In this document: in pieces, positions 45,747 through 54,356 of the stretch | Position numbering within the stretch: the stretch's first letter is position 1 | How the letters are laid out: each line of letters begins with the position of its first letter | Assembly: GCF_004005995.1 (NCBI RefSeq) | Contig: NZ_CP034767.1 | Span: forward strand, 2,852,001-2,916,000 | DNA length: 64,000 nucleotides | From: Devosia sp. 1566 | GTDB taxonomy: Bacteria > Pseudomonadota > Alphaproteobacteria > Rhizobiales > Devosiaceae | Direction of reading: 5' to 3' | The notes under the pieces: model-generated | Databases searched by the model: none | What the model was told of the DNA's origin: nothing | The model's input: only the letters and a program-made list of their open reading frames with translations | Translations under genes and position numbers: made by a program

Positions 45747-47360
45747 ATGATGGAGCGACAGGCAACACCATTGCTCACCTGGCTTAGCGGCCCGGCTCGC
45801 GCTCCTGATGCGCTCCACCGTCCAGGTTTCCAGCCCTTTGATCTAGATTGGACCGACCAGGACCTTTTCGCAGCGGCGGCAGCAATTGCGCAGGCGCGGC
45901 CCAACGACATCTTTGCCGATGATGGCGCCCAGCAGCTCAGCTTTGGCCAGCTCTGGACAGCGGTTCTGGCGCTGGCCGCCGATATCAGGGCCAGCGTGCC
46001 ACCGAATGCCTTTGTGTTTAATCTGTGCAGCAACACTATATACCTGCCCATCATCACGCTGGGCGTGCTGTTGTCTGGACGGGTACTGGTGCGCCAGGAT
46101 GCCGGCACTGATGCGCTTAAATTGCGCGCGGTGCTCGCCCAGGTGCCGGTTGCCGCTGTGCTGCTGCCCGAAAACAGCCTTCTCGACGAAACATTGGCAG
46201 AGCTGGGGCTGCCCCAAATCACCGTTCGCGCCTTCCCGCCAGGTGCCGGGATGCTTGCCCCTGTCCCCTCCGATGTTTCCGATCTGGCTGCGGTCCAGTT
46301 CACCTCAGGCAGCACCGGCCTGCCAAAAGGATTGGGCATTTCCCGCTCCTTGTTTGGCGGGGTGCTTGTCGGTTCGGTGAACGCCATCGAGCCCGACCGC
46401 GACGATGTGGTGCTCGCTCTGGCGGCGGCCAGCGGCATTGGCAGCCTTGACGTCGTTGTCGCACTCCTCGCCGGCGCCCGCCTTCACCTGGTGGACCTCA
46501 GAACGGGAGGCCTGCAGGAAGCCTTTCGCATCATGAAGGAGAAGCGGATCACCCTGTTCCGCTTCGTGCCTAGTGTTGTGCGCTCCATGATGCAGCTGCC
46601 AGGCGCCAAGCAGGCCTTTGCCCATCTGCGCGTCCTTTCGCTGATCGGGGAACCGATGAGCCGGGACGACGTGGCTCTGTTCCGCTCGGTGCTGCCGCCC
46701 GGCTGCCAGATCAACTTCTCACTCGGATCGACCGAAGCGGGCGGACTCACCCGCTGGTTCGTGCGCGAGGAGATGATCACCGGCCTCCGCGCACCAATTG
46801 GCTTTGTGGCGCCGGGACGCCGAATCGCCATCGTGAACGAGGCCGGCAACTCCGTCGCTTCTGGAGAAACGGGGGAGATGATCATCTCCGATGCTTTCGT
46901 CGCATTGGGCGATTGGCGCAACAACAAAGTCGATGCCGGCCGTTTTCCCACCGACCCGGATACCGGATGGCGCCTCTACAGCAGCGGCGACCTTGTGCGT
47001 GAGCGCGCCGACGGGCTGATCGAGTTTGTTGGACGGCGCGACCGCATGGTCAAGATCCGCGGTTTGCGAGTTGAACTGGGCGAGGTCGAAACTGCGATAC
47101 GGGCCGCCCCTGGGGTAGCCGACGCTGTTGTGGTTGCCAAGGACCGCGAGGATGACCACACTACCCTGGCGGCGTTTGTGGTGCCAATGCTAGGCGCGAC
47201 CGTCAGCAATGCCGATCTGCGCGCATATGTGAGCACTTATGCATCACCACAAGCGGTGCCAACCGAGTTCGCAATTGTCCCCAGCATCCCAAGGCTGTCG
47301 AACGGCAAACCAGACCTGATGCAGCTGCGCCAGCGGACTAGCCCCCAAGGGGTCCCATGA
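45747..47360 (+). CDS. stand-alone adenylation domain (AMP-binding, NRPS-like)
   Basis: About 537 residues. The adenylate-forming core motifs are FTSGSTGLPKG (A3, near residue 185), LGSTEAGG (A5), YSSGDLVRERADGLIEFVGRRDRMVKIRG (A7-A8, near 412) and LSNGKPD with the catalytic Lys (A10, near 518). The A4 region reads ASGIGSLDVVVALLAGA. Counting back from LLAGA puts Gly where amino-acid-activating domains carry Asp235, so the substrate may not be an alpha-amino acid. AGGAG precedes the ATG at 45747; longer starts at 45711 and 45729 exist. Its stop overlaps the carrier-protein start (ATGA), so it should load that carrier. Confidence 0.85.
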   Translation: MMERQATPLLTWLSGPARAPDALHRPGFQPFDLDWTDQDLFAAAAAIAQARPNDIFADDGAQQLSFGQLWTAVLALAADIRASVPPNAFVFNLCSNTIYLPIITLGVLLSGRVLVRQDAGTDALKLRAVLAQVPVAAVLLPENSLLDETLAELGLPQITVRAFPPGAGMLAPVPSDVSDLAAVQFTSGSTGLPKGLGISRSLFGGVLVGSVNAIEPDRDDVVLALAAASGIGSLDVVVALLAGARLHLVDLRTGGLQEAFRIMKEKRITLFRFVPSVVRSMMQLPGAKQAFAHLRVLSLIGEPMSRDDVALFRSVLPPGCQINFSLGSTEAGGLTRWFVREEMITGLRAPIGFVAPGRRIAIVNEAGNSVASGETGEMIISDAFVALGDWRNNKVDAGRFPTDPDTGWRLYSSGDLVRERADGLIEFVGRRDRMVKIRGLRVELGEVETAIRAAPGVADAVVVAKDREDDHTTLAAFVVPMLGATVSNADLRAYVSTYASPQAVPTEFAIVPSIPRLSNGKPDLMQLRQRTSPQGVP

Positions 47361-47605
47361 ACACAGCGCTAACACTCGACGATTACCTTGTTATCGTTGC
47401 GCAAGCCTGGCGCGAAACCCTGCCAGAGGTTGAATTTAGGGCCGACCGAAGTTGGGCTGACGGCGGCGCCGATTCGCTTAAGTCGCTACAACTGATCATG
47501 CGACTGGAAGACAGTCTCTGCATGAGCATTCCCCTCGATCTCTTGCGACCGGAAACTACCCCTGCCATGCTATCCACTCTCTTGCATTCCAGCGGTCAGG
47601 GATAG
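47357..47605 (+). CDS. acyl/peptidyl carrier protein
   Basis: 82 residues, the usual length of a free carrier protein. The phosphopantetheine attachment serine is Ser40 in GGADSLKSLQLIMRLEDSL, at the start of helix 2. It should carry the residue activated by the adenylating enzyme encoded just before it (4-base overlap). It does not resemble the fatty-acid ACP DSLD.VE motif closely, so it is a dedicated carrier. Confidence 0.88.
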   Translation: MNTALTLDDYLVIVAQAWRETLPEVEFRADRSWADGGADSLKSLQLIMRLEDSLCMSIPLDLLRPETTPAMLSTLLHSSGQG

Positions 47606-47640
47606 CGGCCTAGCTGTGTCAGCACCATGGAGTTCTGCCA

Positions 47641-48423
47641 ATGACCAACGCCAGCACAGCTACACCGCCGGTTGTGAGCTCTGGCCCGCCGCTTGCCAGA
47701 TCCGGATCAGCAACGGGAAAGGCCCGCCGGCTCGTTCCCGTTAGAACAGCAGGGGATCGACCCGTCGTACTAGCCGTGCACGGACTGCTGTGCGACCCAG
47801 GCTTTGCGTCCATTCTCGGCCGCGCGCTTCCGCATGACCAGCCAGTCTACACCTTTCAGCCCGTTGGCATCGACGGCGCCGAAGAGCCCCTGCTGACGAT
47901 CGAGGAAATCGCTCAGCATTATGTAAACGCCGCACGGAATGTCGTCGCCGACCGCCCGTTCTGCATCGCCGGTTATTGCGCGGGCGGCCTTATCGCCTTG
48001 GAAATGGCTCATCAGTTCACCGCCATTGGCTTGGCGCCACAGCGCCTCTTCATTCTCGATCTTGCGCGCCTGCCCGACACGCCGCGAGCCATGCAGTTGG
48101 CAGAAGCCTATGAGGCCAACCAGATCTCAACTGTGCACCGGCATATGCGGGACAATGAGTTTTTGGCGCAGAACTGGTCTGGCTGGCCGGCAACCGTCCG
48201 CGCCACCATCAGGGCCGCCAGAAGCTATCATATCCGCCCATATGCCGGGAGCACCTGCATATTCAGCAGCAAACAAATGCTGCCATTGGTGCGATCCAGC
48301 TTGTCCGGGTTTCAGGGACTGGTGCCCGAGGACACACCCATCATTGTGTCTGGAGCGACACGCGATGACCTGCTAGCCGGCGGGATGGCCAAGATCGGGC
48401 GCGTCATGGCAGGAACAGTGTAG
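47641..48423 (+). CDS. thioesterase-like alpha/beta-hydrolase with Cys at the nucleophile position
   Basis: 260 residues. After a polar stretch of about 40 residues comes the thioesterase core: VVLAVHGLLCDP, ARNVVADRPFCIAGYCAGGLIALEMAHQ. The nucleophile elbow is GYCAGG with Cys113 in place of Ser. The C-terminal region (IIVSGATRDDLLAGGM) lacks the GxH expected for the catalytic His. Either it uses an unusual mechanism, acts as an acyltransferase, or only binds the carrier. GGAG lies eight bases before the ATG, and it follows the carrier gene by 35 bases. Confidence 0.75.
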   Translation: MTNASTATPPVVSSGPPLARSGSATGKARRLVPVRTAGDRPVVLAVHGLLCDPGFASILGRALPHDQPVYTFQPVGIDGAEEPLLTIEEIAQHYVNAARNVVADRPFCIAGYCAGGLIALEMAHQFTAIGLAPQRLFILDLARLPDTPRAMQLAEAYEANQISTVHRHMRDNEFLAQNWSGWPATVRATIRAARSYHIRPYAGSTCIFSSKQMLPLVRSSLSGFQGLVPEDTPIIVSGATRDDLLAGGMAKIGRVMAGTV

Positions 48424-48506
48424 TTTGAGTATCGAAGCGCCGGGCGGTAGCCGCCCGGACGGCGCCGTGGAAACCTGTGGGATAGCGAACTGGCTGGAAA
48501 AAGCTC

Positions 48507-49361
48507 ATGCGCCTGTTGTTCGCCATCCCCCACTATTACAAAGCCCGTGAAGGGCTATACGGATCAGAGCGAGCCGACCCGGAGCCCAGAAGGCAAGCGC
48601 TCGCCGCTACCCTCCTCAGCCTGCATCAAACTTTTGGGCCCCTGCAGACTACGCTCGGGCATAAGGGAGAGCGCGCCAATGCGGGACAGGCAGCCGCCCT
48701 TGATATCGTAGTCTGTACCACCGTACAGGATCATATTCTTGCCTCTCTAGCGCCGGACCTTTACCTGCACGAGATTTGCACCAGCCATCCTCGCCTGCTC
48801 GGATACGAGTGCCACAGGGTTCTGCGGGACCGGCTTGGACGTTACGATTACTACTGCTTTCTTGAAGATGATATTGTAATCAGCGATGCCTTATTCTTTC
48901 GGAAGCTGGCCTGGTTCAGCGATGCGGCGGGCCAGGATTGCGTGCTGCAGCCCAACCGCTTCGAGGTGAGCGGCTCAGGGCCGGTCCGCAAGCTTTATGT
49001 CGACGGCCCGCTCAAGACCGGGCTGGTCGATCCGACGCTGCTCCAAAGCACAGGACGCCCAACCTTGCAGGCCCGGGTCATGGGTGAACCCATTCACTTC
49101 CAGCTGGCCCAAAATCCCCATTCCGGCTGCTTCTTCCTCAATGCCGGGCAGATGCAGCAGTGGGCTGACCAGCCCTATTTTCTCGACCGATCAACGGAAT
49201 TCGTTGGCCCACTGGAAAGCGCCGCGAGTCTGGGCATCATGCGCAGCTTTTCTGTCTACAAACCCGCGCCGGGTAACGCAGGGTTCCTCGAGGTCGAGCA
49301 CCACGACCGGCGGTTTCTGGAAGGCTTGGTCAAGTTCCCTGATGGCTTTCGGGTGCACTAA
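48507..49361 (+). CDS. uncharacterised protein with GT-A-like features
   Basis: 284 residues, soluble. RLLFAIPHYYKAREGLYGSE opens a Rossmann-like strand. YDYYCFLEDDIVISDALFFRKL (about residue 118) carries an EDD like the metal motif of GT-A glycosyltransferases and is followed by a plausible acceptor region (QNPHSGCFFLNAGQM). I cannot place it in a named family. It lies 83 bases after the thioesterase-like gene on the same strand, so it may use or attach that pathway's product. Confidence 0.6.
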   Translation: MRLLFAIPHYYKAREGLYGSERADPEPRRQALAATLLSLHQTFGPLQTTLGHKGERANAGQAAALDIVVCTTVQDHILASLAPDLYLHEICTSHPRLLGYECHRVLRDRLGRYDYYCFLEDDIVISDALFFRKLAWFSDAAGQDCVLQPNRFEVSGSGPVRKLYVDGPLKTGLVDPTLLQSTGRPTLQARVMGEPIHFQLAQNPHSGCFFLNAGQMQQWADQPYFLDRSTEFVGPLESAASLGIMRSFSVYKPAPGNAGFLEVEHHDRRFLEGLVKFPDGFRVH

Positions 49362-49415
49362 GCGTAGATCGGACGCACGAGGCCGACAGCAAACCCCGTC
49401 AACTGATAGGCTGGA

Positions 49416-50741
49416 TTACTCCTCTCGCATGCCGCGGAACATGGCCTCGCTAAGCGGACGAGTGAAATAGTCCATCACCGTGCGCTCTCCCGTGGTCATC
49501 ACCACCTCGGCGGGCATGCCAGGCTGCAGTTTGCCGCGGAACTCCGTTGGGATGGAGTCAGGGTCTACGTGCACCTTGGCCAGGTAGTACATATTTCCAG
49601 TCTGCTGGTCCGTGATCGCGTCCGCCGAAACTGATGCTACGGTGCCTAGTAGGATCGGAATGGAACGTGAGTGGAATGCCGGGAACTTTACCTCCGCAAC
49701 CATGTCGGCGTGAATAGAGTCCACTGCTGTGGTGGGAACCTGAGCATTGACAATCAAATCATCCCCGATCGGTACGATTTCCATCACTGCGTCACCCGCC
49801 CCGATCACGCCGCCAATGGTGTGAACTGCTAGATTCTGGACGACGCCGTCCTGGGGCGCCTTGATCTCCAGCCGAGCCAACGCATCATCGGCTACAGTAA
49901 GTCGCTCGCGCAAATCGGTGACCTGCGGGCGCAAGGTCGCAAGCGCATCGGCCGCGCCGCGTCGATAATCCTGCTTGAGCTGGTCGATCTGCAAGCGCGA
50001 TTCCTCAATGTTACCCTTGGCGGTCGCAAGGTTTGCCGTCGCCTCGCCAAGGCTGCCGCTCAGTGCTGAAAGCTGCCGCTCGGCGTTGCGCAGATCATTG
50101 GTGGCGTATAGGCCGCTTTCATTGAGGCCGGATAGCCCCGCAGTTTGCTCGGTGAGCGAATCGATCTGCTGGTTGAGCGCATTGATTTGCTGTTGCCAAC
50201 CAATCACCTGCTGGTCGAGCTGAACAATGCGATTGTTGAGAATGGCGATCTGGTTGTTTAGGGATTGGCGCCCCTGCTCAAACACTTTTTCTTCATCCGC
50301 CATGATGCGAGCAGCTTGGGGATTGTTGACCGAGGCGGCAAGGAACGGGGGAAAGCTCACAACGGGCGCCTCGACTTGCTCGGCCTCGAGGCGCCCTTGG
50401 GCGCCCAGCATGGCAAATAGCTGCGCCCGGTAAAGATCAGCGGTCGCCTTAGCCTTGATCGGGTTAAGGCGGATCAAGACTTGGCCAGCCTTGACCGCAT
50501 CGGCATCCCTGACCAGGATCTCATGGACTAGGCCGCCTTCAAGATGCTGCACAACCTTACGGCTAGACTCTACTGCCACCACTCCGCTGGCAAATACCGC
50601 CGACGAAATATTCGCATAGGCGGCAAAGGTGCCGGTAAACACCATCCCGACCAAGATAACGGCATAGCCGGCCCGCACGAAGAACCTGGGGCCTCCCCGC
50701 ACCTGCGGAATACCCGGCGCTTTGAGTAATGCATTGCTCAT
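49416..50741 (-). CDS. type I secretion membrane-fusion protein (HlyD family)
   Basis: 441 residues. A short cytoplasmic N-terminus is followed by one membrane helix (GYAVILVGMVFTGTFAAYA), a biotinyl-lipoyl-like half (VHEILVRDADAVKAGQVLIRL), and a long alpha-hairpin (about residues 95-280). The second half-motif is LEIKAPQDGVVQNLAVHTIGGVIGAGDAVMEIVP, and the C-terminal beta domain ends in LQPGMPAEVVMTTGERT. It bridges the ABC exporter and an outer-membrane TolC-type channel. It lies 21 bases downstream of the ABC gene. No tolC is in the window. Confidence 0.93.
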   Translation of the reverse strand: MSNALLKAPGIPQVRGGPRFFVRAGYAVILVGMVFTGTFAAYANISSAVFASGVVAVESSRKVVQHLEGGLVHEILVRDADAVKAGQVLIRLNPIKAKATADLYRAQLFAMLGAQGRLEAEQVEAPVVSFPPFLAASVNNPQAARIMADEEKVFEQGRQSLNNQIAILNNRIVQLDQQVIGWQQQINALNQQIDSLTEQTAGLSGLNESGLYATNDLRNAERQLSALSGSLGEATANLATAKGNIEESRLQIDQLKQDYRRGAADALATLRPQVTDLRERLTVADDALARLEIKAPQDGVVQNLAVHTIGGVIGAGDAVMEIVPIGDDLIVNAQVPTTAVDSIHADMVAEVKFPAFHSRSIPILLGTVASVSADAITDQQTGNMYYLAKVHVDPDSIPTEFRGKLQPGMPAEVVMTTGERTVMDYFTRPLSEAMFRGMREE

Positions 50742-50762
50742 GGCTGGTTTCTCCGAAGGATT

Positions 50763-52541
50763 TTATGCACTGGCTGACTGCGGCGTTGCCGCTGGGTTTG
50801 GGGCTGGTATTGGTTGCGGCTGCGTCCCGGGCGAGGGAACCGCTCGAGGCCCGGTGAACTTCTGCAGCACCTGATCGCGTGGGCCAAACGCTTGCACGCT
50901 ACCATCCTGCAACACCAGCACCTTATCGGCATTGGCCAGCAGATTGCGCTTATGGGTAGAAACGATCACCGTCGAGCCTGCCTGCTTGATTGCACGGATC
51001 GCCGCGGCAAGTGCATCCTCCCCACTGGAATCAAGATTAGAGTTGGGCTCATCGAGCACCACAACGGCGGGCATATTGTAGAGGGCACGGGCCAGACCTA
51101 CGCGCTGGCGCTGTCCTCCTGATAGGGTGCCGCCGCCCGCACCCATTACCGTATCATAGCCCTGCGGCAGGGACTGGATCAGTTGGTGCACACCCGCCAA
51201 CTCGGCTGCCTGGACGACTTTAACCGGATCGGCCTCGGAAAACCGCGCTATGTTCTCGGCAATGCTGCCGGCAAAGAGCTCAACATCCTGCGGCAGATAA
51301 CCAAGATGTTTGCCGAGTTGCTCCGAATCCCAGTGAGGCAACGCCGAGCCGTCTATGCGAATGGCACCACTGATTGTTGGCCAGACGCCTACAAGTGCGC
51401 GCAACAGGGTAGTTTTGCCTGAACCGCTCGGCCCGATGATTGCCAACACTTCCCCTGGCGCAACGGCAAAACTCACATTGCGCAAGGTCGCCTTGGGTGC
51501 ACCTGGAGGCGCGACAAAGGCCGACTCGGCACTAACGGCACCCTTTGGGCTGGGTAGCGCCATGGCCTCGGTCTTGGTGGGAGTTGCCAAGAACAGATTG
51601 CTCAGTCGGCCATAGGCGTCACGAGCGGCAACAAAGCCCTTCCATTGACCAACGGCTTGCTCCACTGGTTGCAGCGCGCGCCCCATCAGCATGGAAGCTG
51701 CAATCATCGCGCCCGGAGAAATCTCCTGTCGAATCGCGAGCCACGCACCGGCGCCCAGGATTGCCGTCTGCAGCGCCATGCGCATAAATTTCGTCAAGGT
51801 GTGAAGCCCACCCGCCCGGTCACTCGCAGAAGCCTGCCAACCGATCACACCGCGATGCTGGCTGAGCCAGCGATCACGCACGGCGCCGCGCATGCCCATA
51901 GCATGGATGACTTCCTTATTGCGCAACGTCGCCGACACATATTGCGCGGCCGCGTTGGCAGCGTCTCCAGCGTTGCGAAGATGTTGGCGAGTCATCATCT
52001 CGTTGATGAGCGCCAACCCGAAAATCACGATCGCACCCACGAGCGCAACGGTGCCGAGCAGCGGGTGAAGAAAAAAGCCCAGCGCAATAAACAGGGGCGC
52101 CCATGGCGCATCGCACAGCGTGATGAGCCCTCCCCCCGTTAGGAACTCACGCACGGAGTCCATGTCGCGAACGGCCTGTACCGATTGACCTTGGGGGGAG
52201 TTGATCTCGGTGGAAATGGCGGCATCGAACAAAGGGCCTGATAGCACCTCATCAAACTGCATGCCCACCCGAACCAGCATGCGGGAGCGCACATACTCTA
52301 GCAACCCGTAGATCACCATGGCCATGACGGCGATCACCGAGATCATTACTAGGGTCGGCTCACTGCGGCTCGACAGCACCCGATCATAGATCTGCATCAT
52401 ATAAAGGGGCGTCACAAACAGCAAAATGTTGATCGCAAGACTGAACACCACGGCGGCGGTGAGCACCGGCCGGTAAGTGGCCAAAGCCTCCTTGAGCGGC
52501 TTAAGTCGCTGCGCGCGGGCACTACGATGGGGATCAGCCAT
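50763..52541 (-). CDS. type I secretion ABC transporter (PrtD/RsaD family)
   Basis: About 592 residues. The membrane domain (about 20-300) has the start VFSLAINILLFVTPLYMMQIYDRVLSSRS, characteristic of PrtD-type exporters without a C39 peptidase. The nucleotide domain has Walker A GPSGSGKTTLL, signature LSGGQRQRVGLARAL, Walker B VVVLDEPNSNLD and the switch His in STHKR. PrtD-type systems export RTX proteases, lipases and S-layer proteins with C-terminal signals. The two RTX proteins in this window are the obvious substrates. The ATG at 52541 has AAGGAG ten bases upstream. Confidence 0.93.
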   Translation of the reverse strand: MADPHRSARAQRLKPLKEALATYRPVLTAAVVFSLAINILLFVTPLYMMQIYDRVLSSRSEPTLVMISVIAVMAMVIYGLLEYVRSRMLVRVGMQFDEVLSGPLFDAAISTEINSPQGQSVQAVRDMDSVREFLTGGGLITLCDAPWAPLFIALGFFLHPLLGTVALVGAIVIFGLALINEMMTRQHLRNAGDAANAAAQYVSATLRNKEVIHAMGMRGAVRDRWLSQHRGVIGWQASASDRAGGLHTLTKFMRMALQTAILGAGAWLAIRQEISPGAMIAASMLMGRALQPVEQAVGQWKGFVAARDAYGRLSNLFLATPTKTEAMALPSPKGAVSAESAFVAPPGAPKATLRNVSFAVAPGEVLAIIGPSGSGKTTLLRALVGVWPTISGAIRIDGSALPHWDSEQLGKHLGYLPQDVELFAGSIAENIARFSEADPVKVVQAAELAGVHQLIQSLPQGYDTVMGAGGGTLSGGQRQRVGLARALYNMPAVVVLDEPNSNLDSSGEDALAAAIRAIKQAGSTVIVSTHKRNLLANADKVLVLQDGSVQAFGPRDQVLQKFTGPRAVPSPGTQPQPIPAPNPAATPQSASA

Positions 52542-52809
52542 AAGCAATCAACTCAAGGAGTAAAGTGTTGGACAGTGGGAACAGAAATGAACCCAAGTCC
52601 TGTGGATAATGGCCTTTAGCACAATTTTTGCCCCAAAGCATCAGCGTCTCGGCTTATTTCGCCCCATTGTGGCGGCAGGGTGTCCACGCGAACATGTGGC
52701 TCCATGGCTGAGCCTCGACGGTTGACACCGTGCAGCACCTTCGCCATTGACGGGGCCGGCGTTGCGTCGCCGGGCCACGAGAACACTATAACGAGTGAGT
52801 GGAGCATTC

Positions 52810-53595
52810 ATGGCGGTTTCGCCGCTGCAAGATGTTTGGCAAGGCCTGCGCCAGCGGGAATTCTGGACGACCTTTGCGTGGAACGACGTCAAGGCGCGCT
52901 ATCGGCGTTCGCGCATTGGCCAGTTCTGGATCACCATCAGCGTGGGCTTGTTCGTGCTGGGAGTAGGCCTCGTTTATAGCGGCATCTTCGGCATCCCGAT
53001 GGCCGAATACATGCCGCGGGTCGCGGTGGCCTATGTGGTGTGGACCTTTATTTCCACCGTGATCATTGGCGGCTGTCGCACCTTCATCGATGCCTCCGCG
53101 ATCATGCAGCAGCGGGTGTTTCCGTTTAGCGTGCACGCTTATCGGCTGGTCGCGCGCGAGCTGCTGATCCTCATGCACAACGCCCTTGTGGTCGTGGCGG
53201 TCTGGCTGGCGTTCGGCATCGGCCTCGGACCTGAGGCACTCTGGGTCATTCCGGGGCTGTTCCTGCTTGCCTATGTTTCGTTCTGGCTCTGCATGATCTT
53301 TGGCATTGTCAGCGCCCGCTATCGCGATGTCCCCCCCATTGTCCAATCGCTGGTGAGCGTCTTGTTCTTCGTCACCCCGGTATTATGGACCGGCGACCGG
53401 CTGGGCGACAATTCCGAGTTGATCCTCCATCTCAATCCCTTTGCTTATTTGATCGCCATTATCCGCGATCCCCTCCTGGGCCGCCCCTTTGATCCGGCGA
53501 CCTGGCTCGTGGTACTGATGATCGCCGCTGTTGTCACCGCACTGGGCCTGCTGGCCATGCGAATGACCAGCAAGAAGCTGGCTTACTGGCTGTGA
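52810..53595 (+). CDS. wzm: polysaccharide ABC exporter permease (Wzm/KpsM type)
   Basis: About 261 residues with six hydrophobic helices. FAWNDVKARYRRSRIGQFWITIS is the conserved N-terminal amphipathic segment of polysaccharide ABC-2 permeases. GTGGAG before the ATG at 52810 fixes the start. Together with the ATPase overlapping its 3' end it should move a lipid-linked glycan, or short lipid-carrier glycan, across the inner membrane. A TATAAC at 52787 may be a -10 element. Bases 52542-52809 hold no gene. Confidence 0.9.
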   Translation: MAVSPLQDVWQGLRQREFWTTFAWNDVKARYRRSRIGQFWITISVGLFVLGVGLVYSGIFGIPMAEYMPRVAVAYVVWTFISTVIIGGCRTFIDASAIMQQRVFPFSVHAYRLVARELLILMHNALVVVAVWLAFGIGLGPEALWVIPGLFLLAYVSFWLCMIFGIVSARYRDVPPIVQSLVSVLFFVTPVLWTGDRLGDNSELILHLNPFAYLIAIIRDPLLGRPFDPATWLVVLMIAAVVTALGLLAMRMTSKKLAYWL

Positions 53596-54356
53596 ACACC
53601 TTCTCTTCGACTTCCCCGGCAAGCCTGTCGCTCGACAAGGTCTCGATCACCTTTCCTGTCTTTGATTATCAAAGCCGGTCGGTGCGCCAAACTGCTCTGC
53701 GTCTTGGCAGCGGCCGCTCGGCGGGGCCGGCTCATGTCCACGCCATCCGCGATTTGAGCCTTCAATTCCATCCGGGCGACCGGGTTGGCCTGATCGGCCA
53801 TAATGGTTCGGGCAAATCCACGCTGCTGCGAGTCCTGGCGGGGGTTTATCCGCCCACAACCGGGGTCGTCCACTCGCGGGGCAGCAAGGCCAGCCTCTTC
53901 AACGTGCAGGCCGGCATGGACACCGAGGCCACCGGCATTGAAAATCTGGTGCTGCTCGGCGTTGCCGCAGGATTGTCGCGAGCCGAAATCGCGGCTTTCA
54001 CGCCCGACATCGTCGCCTTCGCCGATCTGGGCGACGCACTTGCCCGTCCGGTGCGCACCTATTCCTCGGGCATGCAGTTGCGCCTAGCCTTTGCGGTGGC
54101 AACGGCGCGCCCCGCCGATATCTTGCTGATCGACGAAGTGATCGGCGTAGGCGACGCGGCGTTCCAGCGGCGGGCGCGAGTACGCATGCATGGACTGATG
54201 AGCCAGGCCGACCTTCTGGTCATGGCCAGCCACGACAACCAGGTGCTCAAGAGCAACTGCAATCGGGGCCTCGTCATGGGGGGGGGCGAAGTGCTATTCG
54301 ACGGCCCCATCGCCGAAGCGGTGGAGTTTTCCAAGAAACCGCGGGCAACCTCATGA
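53592..54356 (+). CDS. wzt: polysaccharide ABC exporter ATP-binding protein (Wzt/KpsT type, short form)
   Basis: 254 residues with a GTG start overlapping the permease stop. Walker A is IGHNGSGKSTLLRVLAGVYPPTTG, the signature is TYSSGMQLRLAFAVA, and Walker B is ILLIDEVIGVGD, all typical of the O-antigen/capsule export subfamily. It lacks the C-terminal carbohydrate-binding domain of long Wzt proteins. It should therefore work like KpsT, without a terminal-sugar check. Its stop overlaps the next gene (ATGA). Confidence 0.92.
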   Translation: MNTFSSTSPASLSLDKVSITFPVFDYQSRSVRQTALRLGSGRSAGPAHVHAIRDLSLQFHPGDRVGLIGHNGSGKSTLLRVLAGVYPPTTGVVHSRGSKASLFNVQAGMDTEATGIENLVLLGVAAGLSRAEIAAFTPDIVAFADLGDALARPVRTYSSGMQLRLAFAVATARPADILLIDEVIGVGDAAFQRRARVRMHGLMSQADLLVMASHDNQVLKSNCNRGLVMGGGEVLFDGPIAEAVEFSKKPRATS

